DNA from: Carposina sasakii
Lineage: Eukaryota; Arthropoda; Insecta; Lepidoptera; Carposinidae
DNA length: 64,000 nucleotides
Assembly: GCA_014607495.2 (NCBI GenBank)
Contig: CP053169.1
Coordinates: 8,370,001 to 8,434,000 of the forward strand
Direction of reading: 5' to 3'
Positions 13,501 to 25,500 of this stretch are shown piece after piece. The notes below the pieces were generated by a model that was given only the letters and a program-made list of their open reading frames with translations, was not told where the DNA came from and searched no databases. The position numbers were made by a program, and so were the translations under genes. How positions within the stretch are numbered: position 1 is the first letter of the stretch; the number at the start of each line of letters is the position of its first letter.

Positions 13501-16500
13501 CTCACCAAAATGAGAAGATACGGAAACTTACCGGGAGGATATCGGAAAGTTTCCACAAAATGGAAAGTTCTCGAGAAGTTGCCCATCTCTAGTCGTAAAC
13601 CTACTTTGAAACTGTTAACATGGCCAGTAAACGGAAAGCGATTAGTGTTGACGAAAAAGTTTGTGTGATACGTGCGATTGAAAAGGGAGAAAAGAAAAGT
13701 GACGTTGGAAGGCGTTTTGAACTAAGTCAATCCACTGTTGCTACCATTTGGAAAAACCAAAAAACAATTCTACAGGCGGCGCTGGAAGGAAACTTGTCTA
13801 AAAAATTAAAATAATACAAAACAAGTACTGGCATAGTAAAAAACGTCAGACGAAATTATCAGACTATATGTGTAAACAATAATTTATATGTATAAGCATT
13901 TATTATCTAAAACATACATACAATTAAAAATTCTTGTATTAAAAATTCTTGTTAATTTGGTTTTTTTTTGTTCACTCCATATAACGATAACTCTCTATAA
14001 TGACAAAAAATGCTCAGTCCCTTGAGTTTCGTTATAAAGAGTTTACACTGTAATTGGATTTTATTTTAATTTTGTTTGTGTTTTTGGATTCTAATTGTCT
14101 GAATAAATGAACTTTATTATTATTATATTATGCTGCAGTTCAGACTACCCCATTCGGGAACACAACCATGTATACAGGGTGTTTTTTCGTTGCCACCCTT
14201 AACGAAGGGTACGTACTTTATACATCAAATAGATTAAGTTTATGCCAATAAAAATGCTGGGAAACGATGTAAATTTTTTTGAAAAAAAAAATAATCACTT
14301 GGTCGGGCGAAATTTATATTCTCCATAATATAATCCGTTAGGATATGGTTGATCGTTTCATCATTAAAACATTGTGCTGAGGGATTCAGCTTTGTTTACC
14401 GAGATTTGGCTTATGTATAGCTATCGGGATGAAAAATAACGTTTCCAATAATGTAATTTCAAAAAGAGATGGTAAAATTCGTCACCCGAGTAATTGACCC
14501 GGTGGCTCAGTGGTAAGAGCGCTGGCACGGAATGCAGAGGTCGTGGGTTCGATTCCCACCCGGGTGAGGATTTTTTTCCATTTCTTTATTAATAATTTTA
14601 TAATATATAATATCTTGACTAAGATAAAAACACTTCTCCATAATATAATCCGTTAGGATATGGTTGATCGTTTCATCATTAAAACATTGTGCTGAGGGAT
14701 TCAGCTTTGTTTACCGAGATTTGGCTTATGTATAGCTATCGGGATGAAAAATAACGTTTCCAATAATGTAATTTCAAAAAGAGATGGTAAAATTCGTCAC
14801 CCGAGTAATTGACCCGGTGGCTCAGTGGTAAGAGCGCTGGCACGGAATGCAGAGGTCGTGGGTTCGATTCCCACCCGGGTGAGGAGTTTTTTCCATTTCT
14901 TTATTAATAATTTTATAATATATAATATCTTGACTAAGATAAAAACACTTCTCCATAATATAATCCGTTAGGATATGGTTGATCGTTTCATCATTAAAAC
15001 ATTGTGCTGAGGGATTCAGCTTTGTTTACCGAGATTTGGCTTATGTATAGCTATCGGGATGAAAAATAACGTTTCCAATAATGTAATTTCAAAAAGAGAT
15101 GGTAAAATTCGTCACCCGAGTAATTGACCCGGTGGCTCAGTGGTAAGAGCGCTGGCACGGAATGCAGAGGTCGTGGGTTCGATTCCCACCCGGGTGAGGA
15201 GTTTTTTCCATTTCTTTATTAATAATTTTATAATATATAATATCTTGACTAAGATAAAAACACTTCTCCATAATATAATCCGTTAGGATATGGTTGATCG
15301 TTTCATCATTAAAACATTGTGCTGAGGGATTCAGCTTTGTTTACCGAGATTTGGCTTATGTATAGCTATCGGGATGAAAAATAACGTTTCCAATAATGTA
15401 ATTTCAAAAAGAGATGGTAAAATTCGTCACCCGAGTAATTGACCCGGTGGCTCAGTGGTAAGAGCGCTGGCACGGAATGCAGAGGTCGTGGGTTCGATTC
15501 CCACCCGGGTGAGGAGTTTTTTCCATTTCTTTATTAATAATTTTATGAAATTTATAGTGTCCAGTGTTTATGCTAGTTTTTTCATAGATAGATATTAATT
15601 ATTTCTCGTGAAAAAATCTTGCTACGCGTGTCTATGTAAAAAAACTCAGAAAAACGTAGTCTATTTACTCAACTTTGTACCTTAATATCTTGGGAAATAG
15701 ACACTGGAGAAAAATGATCGTCATAATGAGGAGATTCCATAGTTTTCGGGAACGTTGACGCCCAACAAACAAAACATCCTATATTATGTAAATATGTGTA
15801 TACATTTCAGCTTCTATCATGCCATATTTAAATTTCATAATAGTTTCCCATATAAAATTGCCTTGTCACCCAGACGTGGTCCGTTTGAACGTGGTGGCGC
15901 TGGCGTCGCCGCAGCTGCAGCAGCTGTACTCGTGGCTGGAGGTGGAGTTCGACCCGCTCACCATCTGCCACAACGTGCAGGGCGTCATCAAGCAGCTTAA
16001 TGAGGAGCCTAGTGAGTATAGCTGTGTGGGATATCTGTAGGACACTAGCGGACTCGACAGGCGTTGTCCTGTCCCACGTCTCAAATACAAACTTTCTGAA
16101 ATAAGCTGTCACAATCTGATGCGTTATAAAAACCTAATTGTGAATCTAAACCATTCTTGAACCCACTTGAACACACAATTTTTTTTTTATTAAAATCGGT
16201 CCAGCTGTTTAGAAGGAGTTCAATTACAAATAATGAAAGAATAACGTTGCCAATATGTAATTTAGAAAAGAGATGGTAAAATTCGTCATCTTAGTAATTG
16301 ACCCGGTGGCTTAGTGGTTATAGCGGCTGGCACGATTTGCAGTGGTCGTGGGTTCGATTCCCACTCGGGTGAAGAATTTTTTCCATTTTCTTTATTAATA
16401 ATTTTATAAAAAGCCGACAAGTGCGAGTTGAACTCGCGTGAAGAGGGTTCCGTACGATGTTACCTATCATGTTTTTTTAAATCTGACAAAAAGTTGGTAC

Positions 16501-19500
16501 GCACAATATTGAGTGATTTACCATGTTATTTTAATATCATGGACTTCTTATAGGTTTTCCTATAATCTATAAGGAGAAAACTAATTTCTGTATTTTTTTC
16601 AAAATTTTAGGTTCAGTAGTTTCGGAGATAAGGGGGAGGGGGAATGGTCAATTTTCGTCTATTTTCTTGAATAACTTGGAAACTATTTATTTTAAAATTA
16701 CAAAAAAATACATTTAAGATCTTCTCAACAAGACCTTTCATTTGATATGCCACACGATGCAGTTTTCAGATTTTTTTTTTTTAATTTTCCCCTTCCCCCC
16801 CAAAAATGACCCCCCATATACAGATTTCATCTGCTCACGTCACACCTCTGTGTTTGGGTCACAGGAATTGATATGTGTACCAAATTTCAACTTAATCGGT
16901 CTAATAGATTCGGAAATAATTGACTGTAAGCGACGGGCGGACAGACACACGAGTGATCCTATAAGGGTTCCGTTTTTGTATTCAGACGTACGGAACCCTA
17001 AAAATCACCGCTGAACATAGGCCTCCTCCAACAACCTCTATTCCTCGCGGTCTATCGCGGCCCGCATCCAACCGACGCCTGCGACCATGACTCGTCCGTC
17101 CATCTCCCGAGAATCGCCCCAATAGTAACAATAAATTGATAAGTCACAAAAAGAGTCACACTGTTATACGTCTGGTGGTAGTTATTGGTCGGTGGGAACA
17201 CTCATACATTTTTGCCCATCATCCTCTAACCTCCCTTCTTGTCCACAGACTCGCCGCTCGCCCAATACACGTCAGCACTGAGCGACGTGGCGCTAGTGCG
17301 TCTGCTCCGTCAGGTGGCGCAATGCTACTCGTGCGTGCAGTTCTCGCGACTGCTGTCTCTGGCCGCGACCGACTCGCTGTTCCGCCTGGAGCGCCGCCTG
17401 GTGGACGCGGTGCGACACAATCATATGCAGATCCGCATAGACCACGCCCACACGTGAGTGTTATAGTTATATCAATACATATCAGCTTTAAGCGACGTGG
17501 ACGCGGTGCGACACAATCATAATATGCAGATCCGCATAGACCACGCCCAAACGTGAGTGTTTGCTATAGGTTTTTGCATTGCTATTATCAGATATAGGAT
17601 TAACATATTAAATACTAGTGGACGCCCGCGACTCCGTCCGCGTGGTCTACAGAAAACATAAAATGTCGAAATTATCCTGGATAAAAACATTTTCCCAGGA
17701 TAAAAAGTAGCCTATATGTTAAGTGGGACCTGTCACAATATATCCCTGAAAACTGCATCGAAATCGGTTCAGCCGTTTCAGAGATTAGCGTGCACAAACG
17801 CACAGACAAACAGACAAAAATTTCAGAAATCATTGTTTTGGGTACTATTGCGTTGATAAAGGTCTTCTATAATATTTTCTCTCATATATCTTCCATGTAC
17901 AGACAGCGACCCGTTACATTTTTATTATACAGGATGATTTTTGGTCGTCAACGTTCCCGAAAACTACGGAATCTCCTCATCATCACGATCATTTTTCTCC
18001 ATGGAAGCATACCTGGGAAGTGTCTGGTTTCCAAAATATTAGGGTCGAAAGTTGAGTAAATAGACTGCGTTTTTCTGCATAAATGCACATAGACGCGCGT
18101 AGCAAGATTTTTTCACGAGAAATAATTAATATCTGTCTATAAAAAAACTAACATAAACACTAGACACTATAAATTTCGCCAGATCAAGTAATTAAAAAAA
18201 TTATTTGAAAAAAAAAAAATTCCCAGCATTTTTTTTGGCATAAACTTACTTTATTTCATGTATAGAATACGTACCCTTCGTTAAAGGTGGCCACAAAAAA
18301 ACACCCTGTATGTATAGACTATAAAAAATGAATGATCATCATTCTACCTTTTTAATACATGTGATGTTGGTGTGCCTAATCTTAATAAATAAATGAATAA
18401 ATAAATACTAGTGGACTCGAAAAAAACAAAATGTTGAAATTATCTGAAATAAATAGCAGACTTAGTTCCTTTCTTAGGCTCCTATCTGTGTACCAAATGT
18501 CATTTCAATCGGTTCAGGAGTTTTGGTGTGAAAGCGAGACATATAGACTGCAGAGAGTTGCTTACGCATTTGTAAGGATATCAATCAATAGCAAATAAGA
18601 TAATTTACTACATTTACGGGGGCTCAGGGTATGATTTCTTTCGAAAGGTTTGTTTTGATTGCCATAGGTTTAGGTTTTATACTCATCTATGTATTTACCT
18701 ACCGTTGCTTAGTAGCCACGACACCTTAGGGATCTTAGTGTGGAACTACATTAATGCGTTGTGATTGTGAATATTTATTTATGTAATCCTTCACTATGGG
18801 TGCGCCCACCACCGGGCCCTACACCCTCCACTGACCCTCGGATCTGATAACTCATAACTGCGAAAACAGGCACTTGCACTAACTACAATCGCCACGAGAA
18901 ACCAGACCCGAGCACCTAGCATGCAAGACAATACATTGCACTATTCTGAAATCAAAAACTTATTAAATAATCTACATATGTTTCGCCAACAACCGTGGCA
19001 TCCTCAGGATTATAGAAATTAGTAAATTAGTAAACCATAAATTATTATGAAACTCTAAAACCCAACACATTGTTTGAATGTGTCAGTGGAGGGTGTAGGG
19101 CCCGGTGGTGGGCACACCCATAGTGAATGTTTGAACTTCCGAATTGTAACGCCTAATACAATTTCATTAATGTAATCCTATTTAGTTAAATCTTCGTTTA
19201 CCCGTTCCGCTTCGGTAGACAGAATACTAAACGTGGCCCCCATTGAATTATCTACACATGATCTATCTTAGATACATCATGGAGACGATTTCCTTAGACA
19301 GTGTTTAACTTGTAAATGTGGTTTGCAGCTGCGTGCATTTCGGCGTGGAGGCGGGCGGCGGTGAGTGGTGCTCGGCGGCGGACGAGGCGTGTGGCGGTGC
19401 CGTGCTGCAGGCCACACCCGCTGAACAGGTACCATGATACTTAGCTGTACAGGGTGTGTGTGACCGCCGGGCAAATGCTGAGATACTGAGCATGTACCAT

Positions 19501-22500
19501 TGTTTCGAGTTATACGACAGTGTTATTTATTACTTGCAGGAAATTAATTTTTGATTTGATTATACGCAATATTTGCTTTCCGCGTCAATTGTATCGAGCG
19601 ATCCTGTGACTAGTTAAATGGGCTTATTGGTTATTGTGTGATACGTTGCTGTTTTTTGGATCACTTTTGACTCTCCTTTGGGGCCGATCAGTTAATTGAA
19701 CTTTTTTGAGAGCAACTTTTTTTGAAAATCATCCATTGGTTAAAATTTTGATTTTAAGTCATTATTTAAGGCCTACTTAAACGAACCATACTAAGTCGGA
19801 AAATTTTGGAATTTTCCTGCGAAAATTTTCACTTGTTTTCATCTTAGAATTATGGTTTGAAGTCACCATATCAATATTTGCCTAGCTGTCACAAACACCC
19901 TGTATGTTGCGTGTTTCAGAAGCAAATGTTATAGTGCTGATAGCCCAGTGGGCAAGACATGCATCTTCTATGCGCGGGCGTAAATTATATCCCAGTCACG
20001 GGCCAATGAATTAATTTCATAAATAGATTTTAATGTTGTAAAATTGCCACTTAGCCTGTGCTCCGGAAAGTAGGTAAAACCGTTTGTCCTGAGCCTGATC
20101 TCCTGTCGTGTCTGGTTTTCCGTCCCATCGGACTGTGAGAGTGACGGAATAGAGAGTGCATCTGTATTAGCGTATACACTTGTGCACTATACACATCCTT
20201 GTGTACATCTAGCCTTGCTATGTTAAAAGTGTCTTTGCGATCTACCCCAATTTGGGAGACGGCGGTGTCTATATGTATGTTATGTATGTCTTATTTTAAA
20301 ACAAGATCTAGAAGATAGTTCTAATGACAAAGTTTTCCTGCTATATTATATTACACACAGAGTCAACTAATAAAATGTCTATCTAACTAACGCAGGTCAT
20401 ATCGCCTTGAAGATATGTCTAGTGTTAATAACAAACCCCTGCCTATATTACTAAGTCAAGTAACAAAACATCTATCTACCCAGGCCCGTGAACAGCTAGT
20501 CCGAGCCTCCCAAGTCCTCTCCCAATGCTCTCGCCTGCTGTTCCCATCAGCAGCCAGTCCGGCCGCCTCTATCCGACCGGCTTTGGTCCAGCATTATCAT
20601 GAACATAAACAAGCCGAGCACACCAGGGTGTTACAGCGACACAAGATCATTGAGGAGCGCAAGGAGTATATTGAGCGGCTCAATACTGTGAGAGAGGAGG
20701 AACAGTTACGGTGAGTAGCCCATTGCAGTCCACTAGTCCACTGTAGTAAATGCCAGATCGGTAAGGCCAAAGACTGGAAAAAAACCTGACTGCGTAAAAA
20801 TTATATGCCCTATTCGCGACTTTGCGTAAACTATATTATACGCCAACCCTCCTGGCACACGCCGTCATAGAACGTTATATGACAGCGCGTGCCAGGAGCG
20901 TTGGCTTATGGTATAGGCTGTACACTACCGTATGAATTGATGCTGTCTTTCTCTAAAACTTGAGCAAAAAAGAGACATCATCATTTTTATTATTCAATAA
21001 TAATATCTCCTTAATATTTTACTTTGAAGAAATAACAAACATCCATCCCATTTTTAGGGTTACTTAACAGGTTTTCTGCCATCTTAGGATGCCGACATTA
21101 ATTTAACTCCTACTGCTAGAAATAATGATAGAAGCAAATAAGCGTCAGCAGCGACTCTAGAAAACCAAGAAATGCAAATACGTAGTCGACGGCAGTGAAT
21201 GTTTTTAACCAAATTCTGTTGTACTGTATTATTCTTTTCAGTCACTAAAGTAATTTTTTGTTCATTATAATTACAAAATACTTATGTGTACATTAGAAAG
21301 GAAAGCTAATATAACCTTTACAGTCGCCAAGAAGAGCAGCTGCGTCTGGCAGCAGCTGCCGAGGCGCGTCGTTTGGAGCATGAGAGGGAAGAGAGAGAGA
21401 AGAGACGCCACGCCTCCGAGCTGGCCGCTATGAAGGAGAGGCATCGCCAGGAGAAGATGGCCAACATTTCACAAACCGCCCACGGAAAGGTGCTGCTGCA
21501 GAAGCTTAATGAAGAGGTAAGAAGATTATCATACCATAGGAAAAAACAAAGTTGCTTCCCGCGTCTGTCTGTCCCTATGTATGCTTAGATCTTTTAAAAC
21601 TACGCAACGTATTTTGATGCGGTTTTTTAAATAGTGATTCAAGAGGAAGGTTTATCTGTATAGTATGAGCATTGCACCCGTGCAAAGCCGGGGTGGGTCG
21701 CTAGTATTGTTTTAGACTAGCGGCCGACTGCGACTTTGCCTTATCCTTTTCTAGTGGACAGAATATATACATGGGCCAAACAAGAACTAGTAGCCCGGTG
21801 GGGTTTGAAGCGCTTACCTTTTCACCACCCCAAACAGCAGCCTATGCCAGGTTCTAGATTATTGGTGTAATACAAATTTCATCGAATTCAGTTCAGTAGG
21901 TTTGGTATGAAAGACAGACAGACAAATAGACAGAGTTACTGTTGCATTTATAATGTTAGTAAGGATTGTACACATACATTTTTTTACAGAAAAACAATTT
22001 ACAATGATAATTAATGAGGTATTGATGAAACTATGAAGAACTTTACTGGGATATAACTGAAACGCTATTATTTGTGAACAGGATCTAAAGAAGATGGACG
22101 CAGAAGCGATCGCCCAGCGCGAGGCTGAAGAGCTGATGAAGGAGCGTCGCGAACTTCAGGCAAGACTCAAGTCTCAAGAGAAGAAGGTATGTCACTTTTG
22201 ACCCTATGTAACAAGTGCCTACAGTGGGCGGCTGGCGGGCAAAAATGGGAGATCGAGCCTTGTGGCGTGCTCTGGAGGTCTATGTCCAGCAGTGGACTGC
22301 AATAGGCTGATGACGACGAATGAGTGCTTGTTTCGCTCGCATTTCTAGATATCAAATAGCAATTAATAAGACTAGAGTATTTTCTCCCATTATGTATAAT
22401 TGGCCGCGTGGTGCCGGCAGAGTAGAATTCGTACCACCCCATGTCTGCCCGTGGGTATCGTACGAGGCGATTAAGGGTTTCCGGGAGGTGGGCAGCAGCG

Positions 22501-25500
22501 CCTCCCATGTTGACAACATAGTCCAAAATACAAACTGCGGTCACCAACCCGCCTGCCCAGCGTGGTGACTATGGGCAAATACCCCCCATGGCAGTCTTGT
22601 GGCGTGTCCTGGGGAAGGCCTACGTCCAGCAGTGGACTGCAATAGGCTGATGATGATGATAATGTAAAAATCAAGCCTTGCATCTGTAGGGACAAGAAAA
22701 CAATCATAAATATAAAAACACATTTAACATTTTCATTTATCTAAAAATCTGCTTATTTAAAAAATATTATTTCCCCATTAAAATGTTGGAAATCTAACAA
22801 GTTTAGTCAGGTGCTATAATGAACATTACCTTTATCAACTTTCGTAATTCTGCAGCCATGTTAACAAGCTAGCTTATCACCTTGCACAAGTGCACTTGTA
22901 AATGAAACGATGCATTCCCCAGGTGGACTACTTCCAACGCGCTCTCCGTTTAGAAGAGATTCCCCTGCTGCAGAAGAGTCTAGAAGAGAAGCAAGTGCAG
23001 GACAAGGCCTTCTGGGAACAGCAGGAGAAGGAACGCATCCAGCAGCTCATTGGTGAGTTGTATGACTTGTATGAAAGTGTTACTATGTATTTTGTGTACA
23101 GATTTTGTATTTAGGTATTTTTCATCAGTTGGGATGTCTTGATAACGCGTTTCGTTCGTCCGTCCGTCCGTCACTAGATTGTGTCGTTTGTGTGGCGTTC
23201 TCCCACTCGCCCCGCGCACTCACCCACAATTATGCGATCGCATTGCTTTGGCTTTGCTCTTGCAAATTACGCAACTCCCCTGCGTTTTTTGTTAGAAAAT
23301 TTGTCCAATTGACTGTTAATATCTACGCAGAGGCGCGCAAAGTGGACGTGGCGACGGCGGCGAGACTAGCGCGCATGCACGCGCATCGAGACGAGTTCAT
23401 CGCGCGTCTGCGCACCGAGCGCGGCGCACAGCATGCGCAGCGACTGCGCGCCTTCCAGGTACACATCCCGCCCTAGCGCACAGGTACACACCCCGCCCGA
23501 GCGCACAGGTACACACCCCGCCCGAGCGCACAGGTACACACCCCGCCCGAGCGCACAGGTACACACCCCGCCCGAGACGAACGCACACGTACACACCCCG
23601 CCCGAGACGAACGCACACGTACACACCCCGCCCGAGACGAACGCACACGTACACACCCCGCCCGAGACGAACGCACACGTACACACCCCGCCCGAGACGA
23701 ACGCACACGTACACACCCCGCCCGAGACGAACGCACACGTACACACCCCGCCCGAGACGAACGCACACGTACACACCCCGCCCGAGACGAACGCACACGT
23801 ACACACCCCGCCCGAGACGAACGCACACGTACACACCCCGCCCGAGACGAACGCACACGTACACACCCCGCCCGAGCCGAACGCACACGTACACACCCCG
23901 CCCGAGCGCACACGTACACACCCCGCCCGAGACGAACGCACACGTACACACCCCGCCCGAGACGAACGCACACGTACACACCCCGCCCGAGCGCACACGT
24001 ACACACCCCGCCCGAGACGAACGCACACGTACACACCCCGCCCGAGCCGAACGCACAGGTACACACCCCGCCCGAGCGCACAGGTACACACCCCGCCCGA
24101 GACGAACGCACACGTACACACCCCGCCCGAGACGCGCGCAGAGGTACACACCCCGCAAAACTATACATTTTAAAAAGTAATGGAAATTTTATATGTACGC
24201 TTCTATTTATTTATATACCGTTAAATAAATGAAATTGTATTAGGCGTTACAATTCGGAAGTTCAAACATTCACTATGGGTGCGCCCACCACCGGGCCCTA
24301 CACCCTCCACTGACCCTCGGATCTGATAACTCATAATTGCGACAACAGGCACTTGCACTAACTACAATCGCCATGAGAAACCAGACCCGAGCACCTAGCA
24401 TGCAAGACGATACATTGCACCATTCCGAAATCAAAAACTAGATAAATAATCTACATATGTTTCGCCAACAACCGTGGCATCCTCAGGATTATAGAAATTA
24501 ATAAATTAGTAAACCACTAATTATTATAAACCTCTAAAACCCAACACATTACTTACACAGAATTAACTACCCTCTACTAAGTATTAAAAAATATATAAAT
24601 AATTACCCACCATTATTTATATTTCAAATAAATATATACTATTTGTGCACACAAACCAAATAGTATTGGGTGAATTAATTAAATTTAAATGAAAAAATTC
24701 AAAAATTCACCAAAATATTGATAAATTAGTAAAGAAAAACAAGGATGTATGCAACAACATATTCCATTGCCTACAAAAACAAAAATTGTTATTGACATTG
24801 ACAAGCCACTACATTCTAAGGTTACTGTTTATTTATTTATTCTAGCCAATGAGTTTAATAGCGGAGACGAAAATTCAACCTGTTCATTTAAAAGGTTTAC
24901 ACCAGAATATTTGGCTTTCAAAATCTCCAACTGTTCCAAAATAGATAGACGAATGCCCTTTTCACACGTATACAGACTAACAAAACTGTGGTCATCTGGA
25001 ATTTTATGATTTGAAACTAACAAGTGTTTGGCAAAATGTGATTTTTCAGGGAAATTGTTCCTATAAGCTGCCAAATGTTCTTGGTATCTAATCTTGAAGT
25101 TACGACCCGTTTGACCTATATAAACAGAATTACAGTCAGGACAGTGCAAGCTATAAACTCCAGATTTTTTATCAATTGGTAATATTTGTTTTGTGTTAAT
25201 TAATCTATTTAAAGAATTAAAAGTCTTAAAAGCCACCAAGATGTTTTGTTTTTTCAATGATTTTGCAATCATTGAATTTTATTTTAATTGAATTGAAATT
25301 GAATCATTGAGGATGCCACGGTTGTTGGCGAAACATATGTAGATTATTTATCTAGTTTTTGATTTCGGAATGGTGCAATGTATCGTCTTGCATGCTAGGT
25401 GCTCGGGTCTGGTTTCTCATGGCGATTGTAGTTAGTGCAAGTGCCTGTTGTCGCAATTATGAGTTATCAGATCCGAGGGTCAGTGGAGGGTGTAGGGCCC

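Larger units (their letters stand above)
8914..13591 (+). mobile_element. hAT transposon inserted in the Tigger element
   Basis: Ends TAGAGATGGGC and GCCCATCTCTA are inverted, with extended subterminal similarity (CGGTAAGTTTCCGTATCTTC near both ends). A perfect 8-bp target duplication GTCGTAAA lies at 8906-8913 and 13592-13599, diagnostic of hAT. It carries one transposase reading frame in three pieces (10999-12986) and older repeat sequence at 9842-10620. Confidence 0.93.
8553..14050 (+). mobile_element. Deleted pogo/Tigger element, split by a hAT insertion
   Basis: Terminal inverted repeats CAGTGTAAAGTCTTTATAACG (8553) and CGTTATAAAGAGTTTACACTG (ends 14050) are flanked by TA on both sides, the pogo/Tigger target. 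Outside the hAT insertion only about 810 bp remain: 8553-8913 and 13600-14050. The only coding part is the N-terminal DNA-binding domain at 13620-13811; the DDE catalytic domain is absent, so it is non-autonomous. Confidence 0.85.
14319..15546 (+). repeat. Tandem array, 315-bp unit, 3.9 copies, each with a tRNA-like Pol III cassette
   Basis: Units start at 14319, 14634, 14949 and 15264. A 283-bp core is repeated four times; a 32-bp AT-rich linker (AATATATAATATCTTGACTA...) lies between copies and is missing after the last. Copies are nearly identical: copy 1 has GGATTTTTTTCC where copies 2-4 have GGAGTTTTTTCC. The whole array is flanked by a 10-bp target duplication. Confidence 0.93.
14175..15783 (-). 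mobile_element. Family A MITE (minus), split by the tRNA-like array
   Basis: 14175-14318 and 15547-15783 together match the family A elements in reverse (compare 17930-18308). The right terminus is diverged. A 10-bp duplication of MITE sequence, GAAATTTATA, at 14309-14318 and 15547-15556 marks the insertion of the array. Confidence 0.85.

Noticed and set aside
14496..15512. Functional tRNA gene cluster
   Set aside because: D- and T-arms fit, but the anticodon stem has two mismatches and a wobble, U33 is missing and a GGA anticodon would need a long variable arm. A SINE-type relic explains it better.
14319..15546. CRISPR-like array
   Set aside because: Units are 315 bp with identical content and no variable spacers, in a eukaryotic genome.
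20415..20483. In-frame upstream extension of eIF3a exon 11
   Set aside because: Open by chance; exon 10 joins in phase at 20484 after CTACCCAG, where family similarity starts.
23366..24173. Four long open frames on both strands (230-261 codons, repeated Gly/Val/Cys or Thr/Pro peptides)
   Set aside because: They are the minisatellite read in several frames; 30-bp units keep any frame open. No start, splice or family support.
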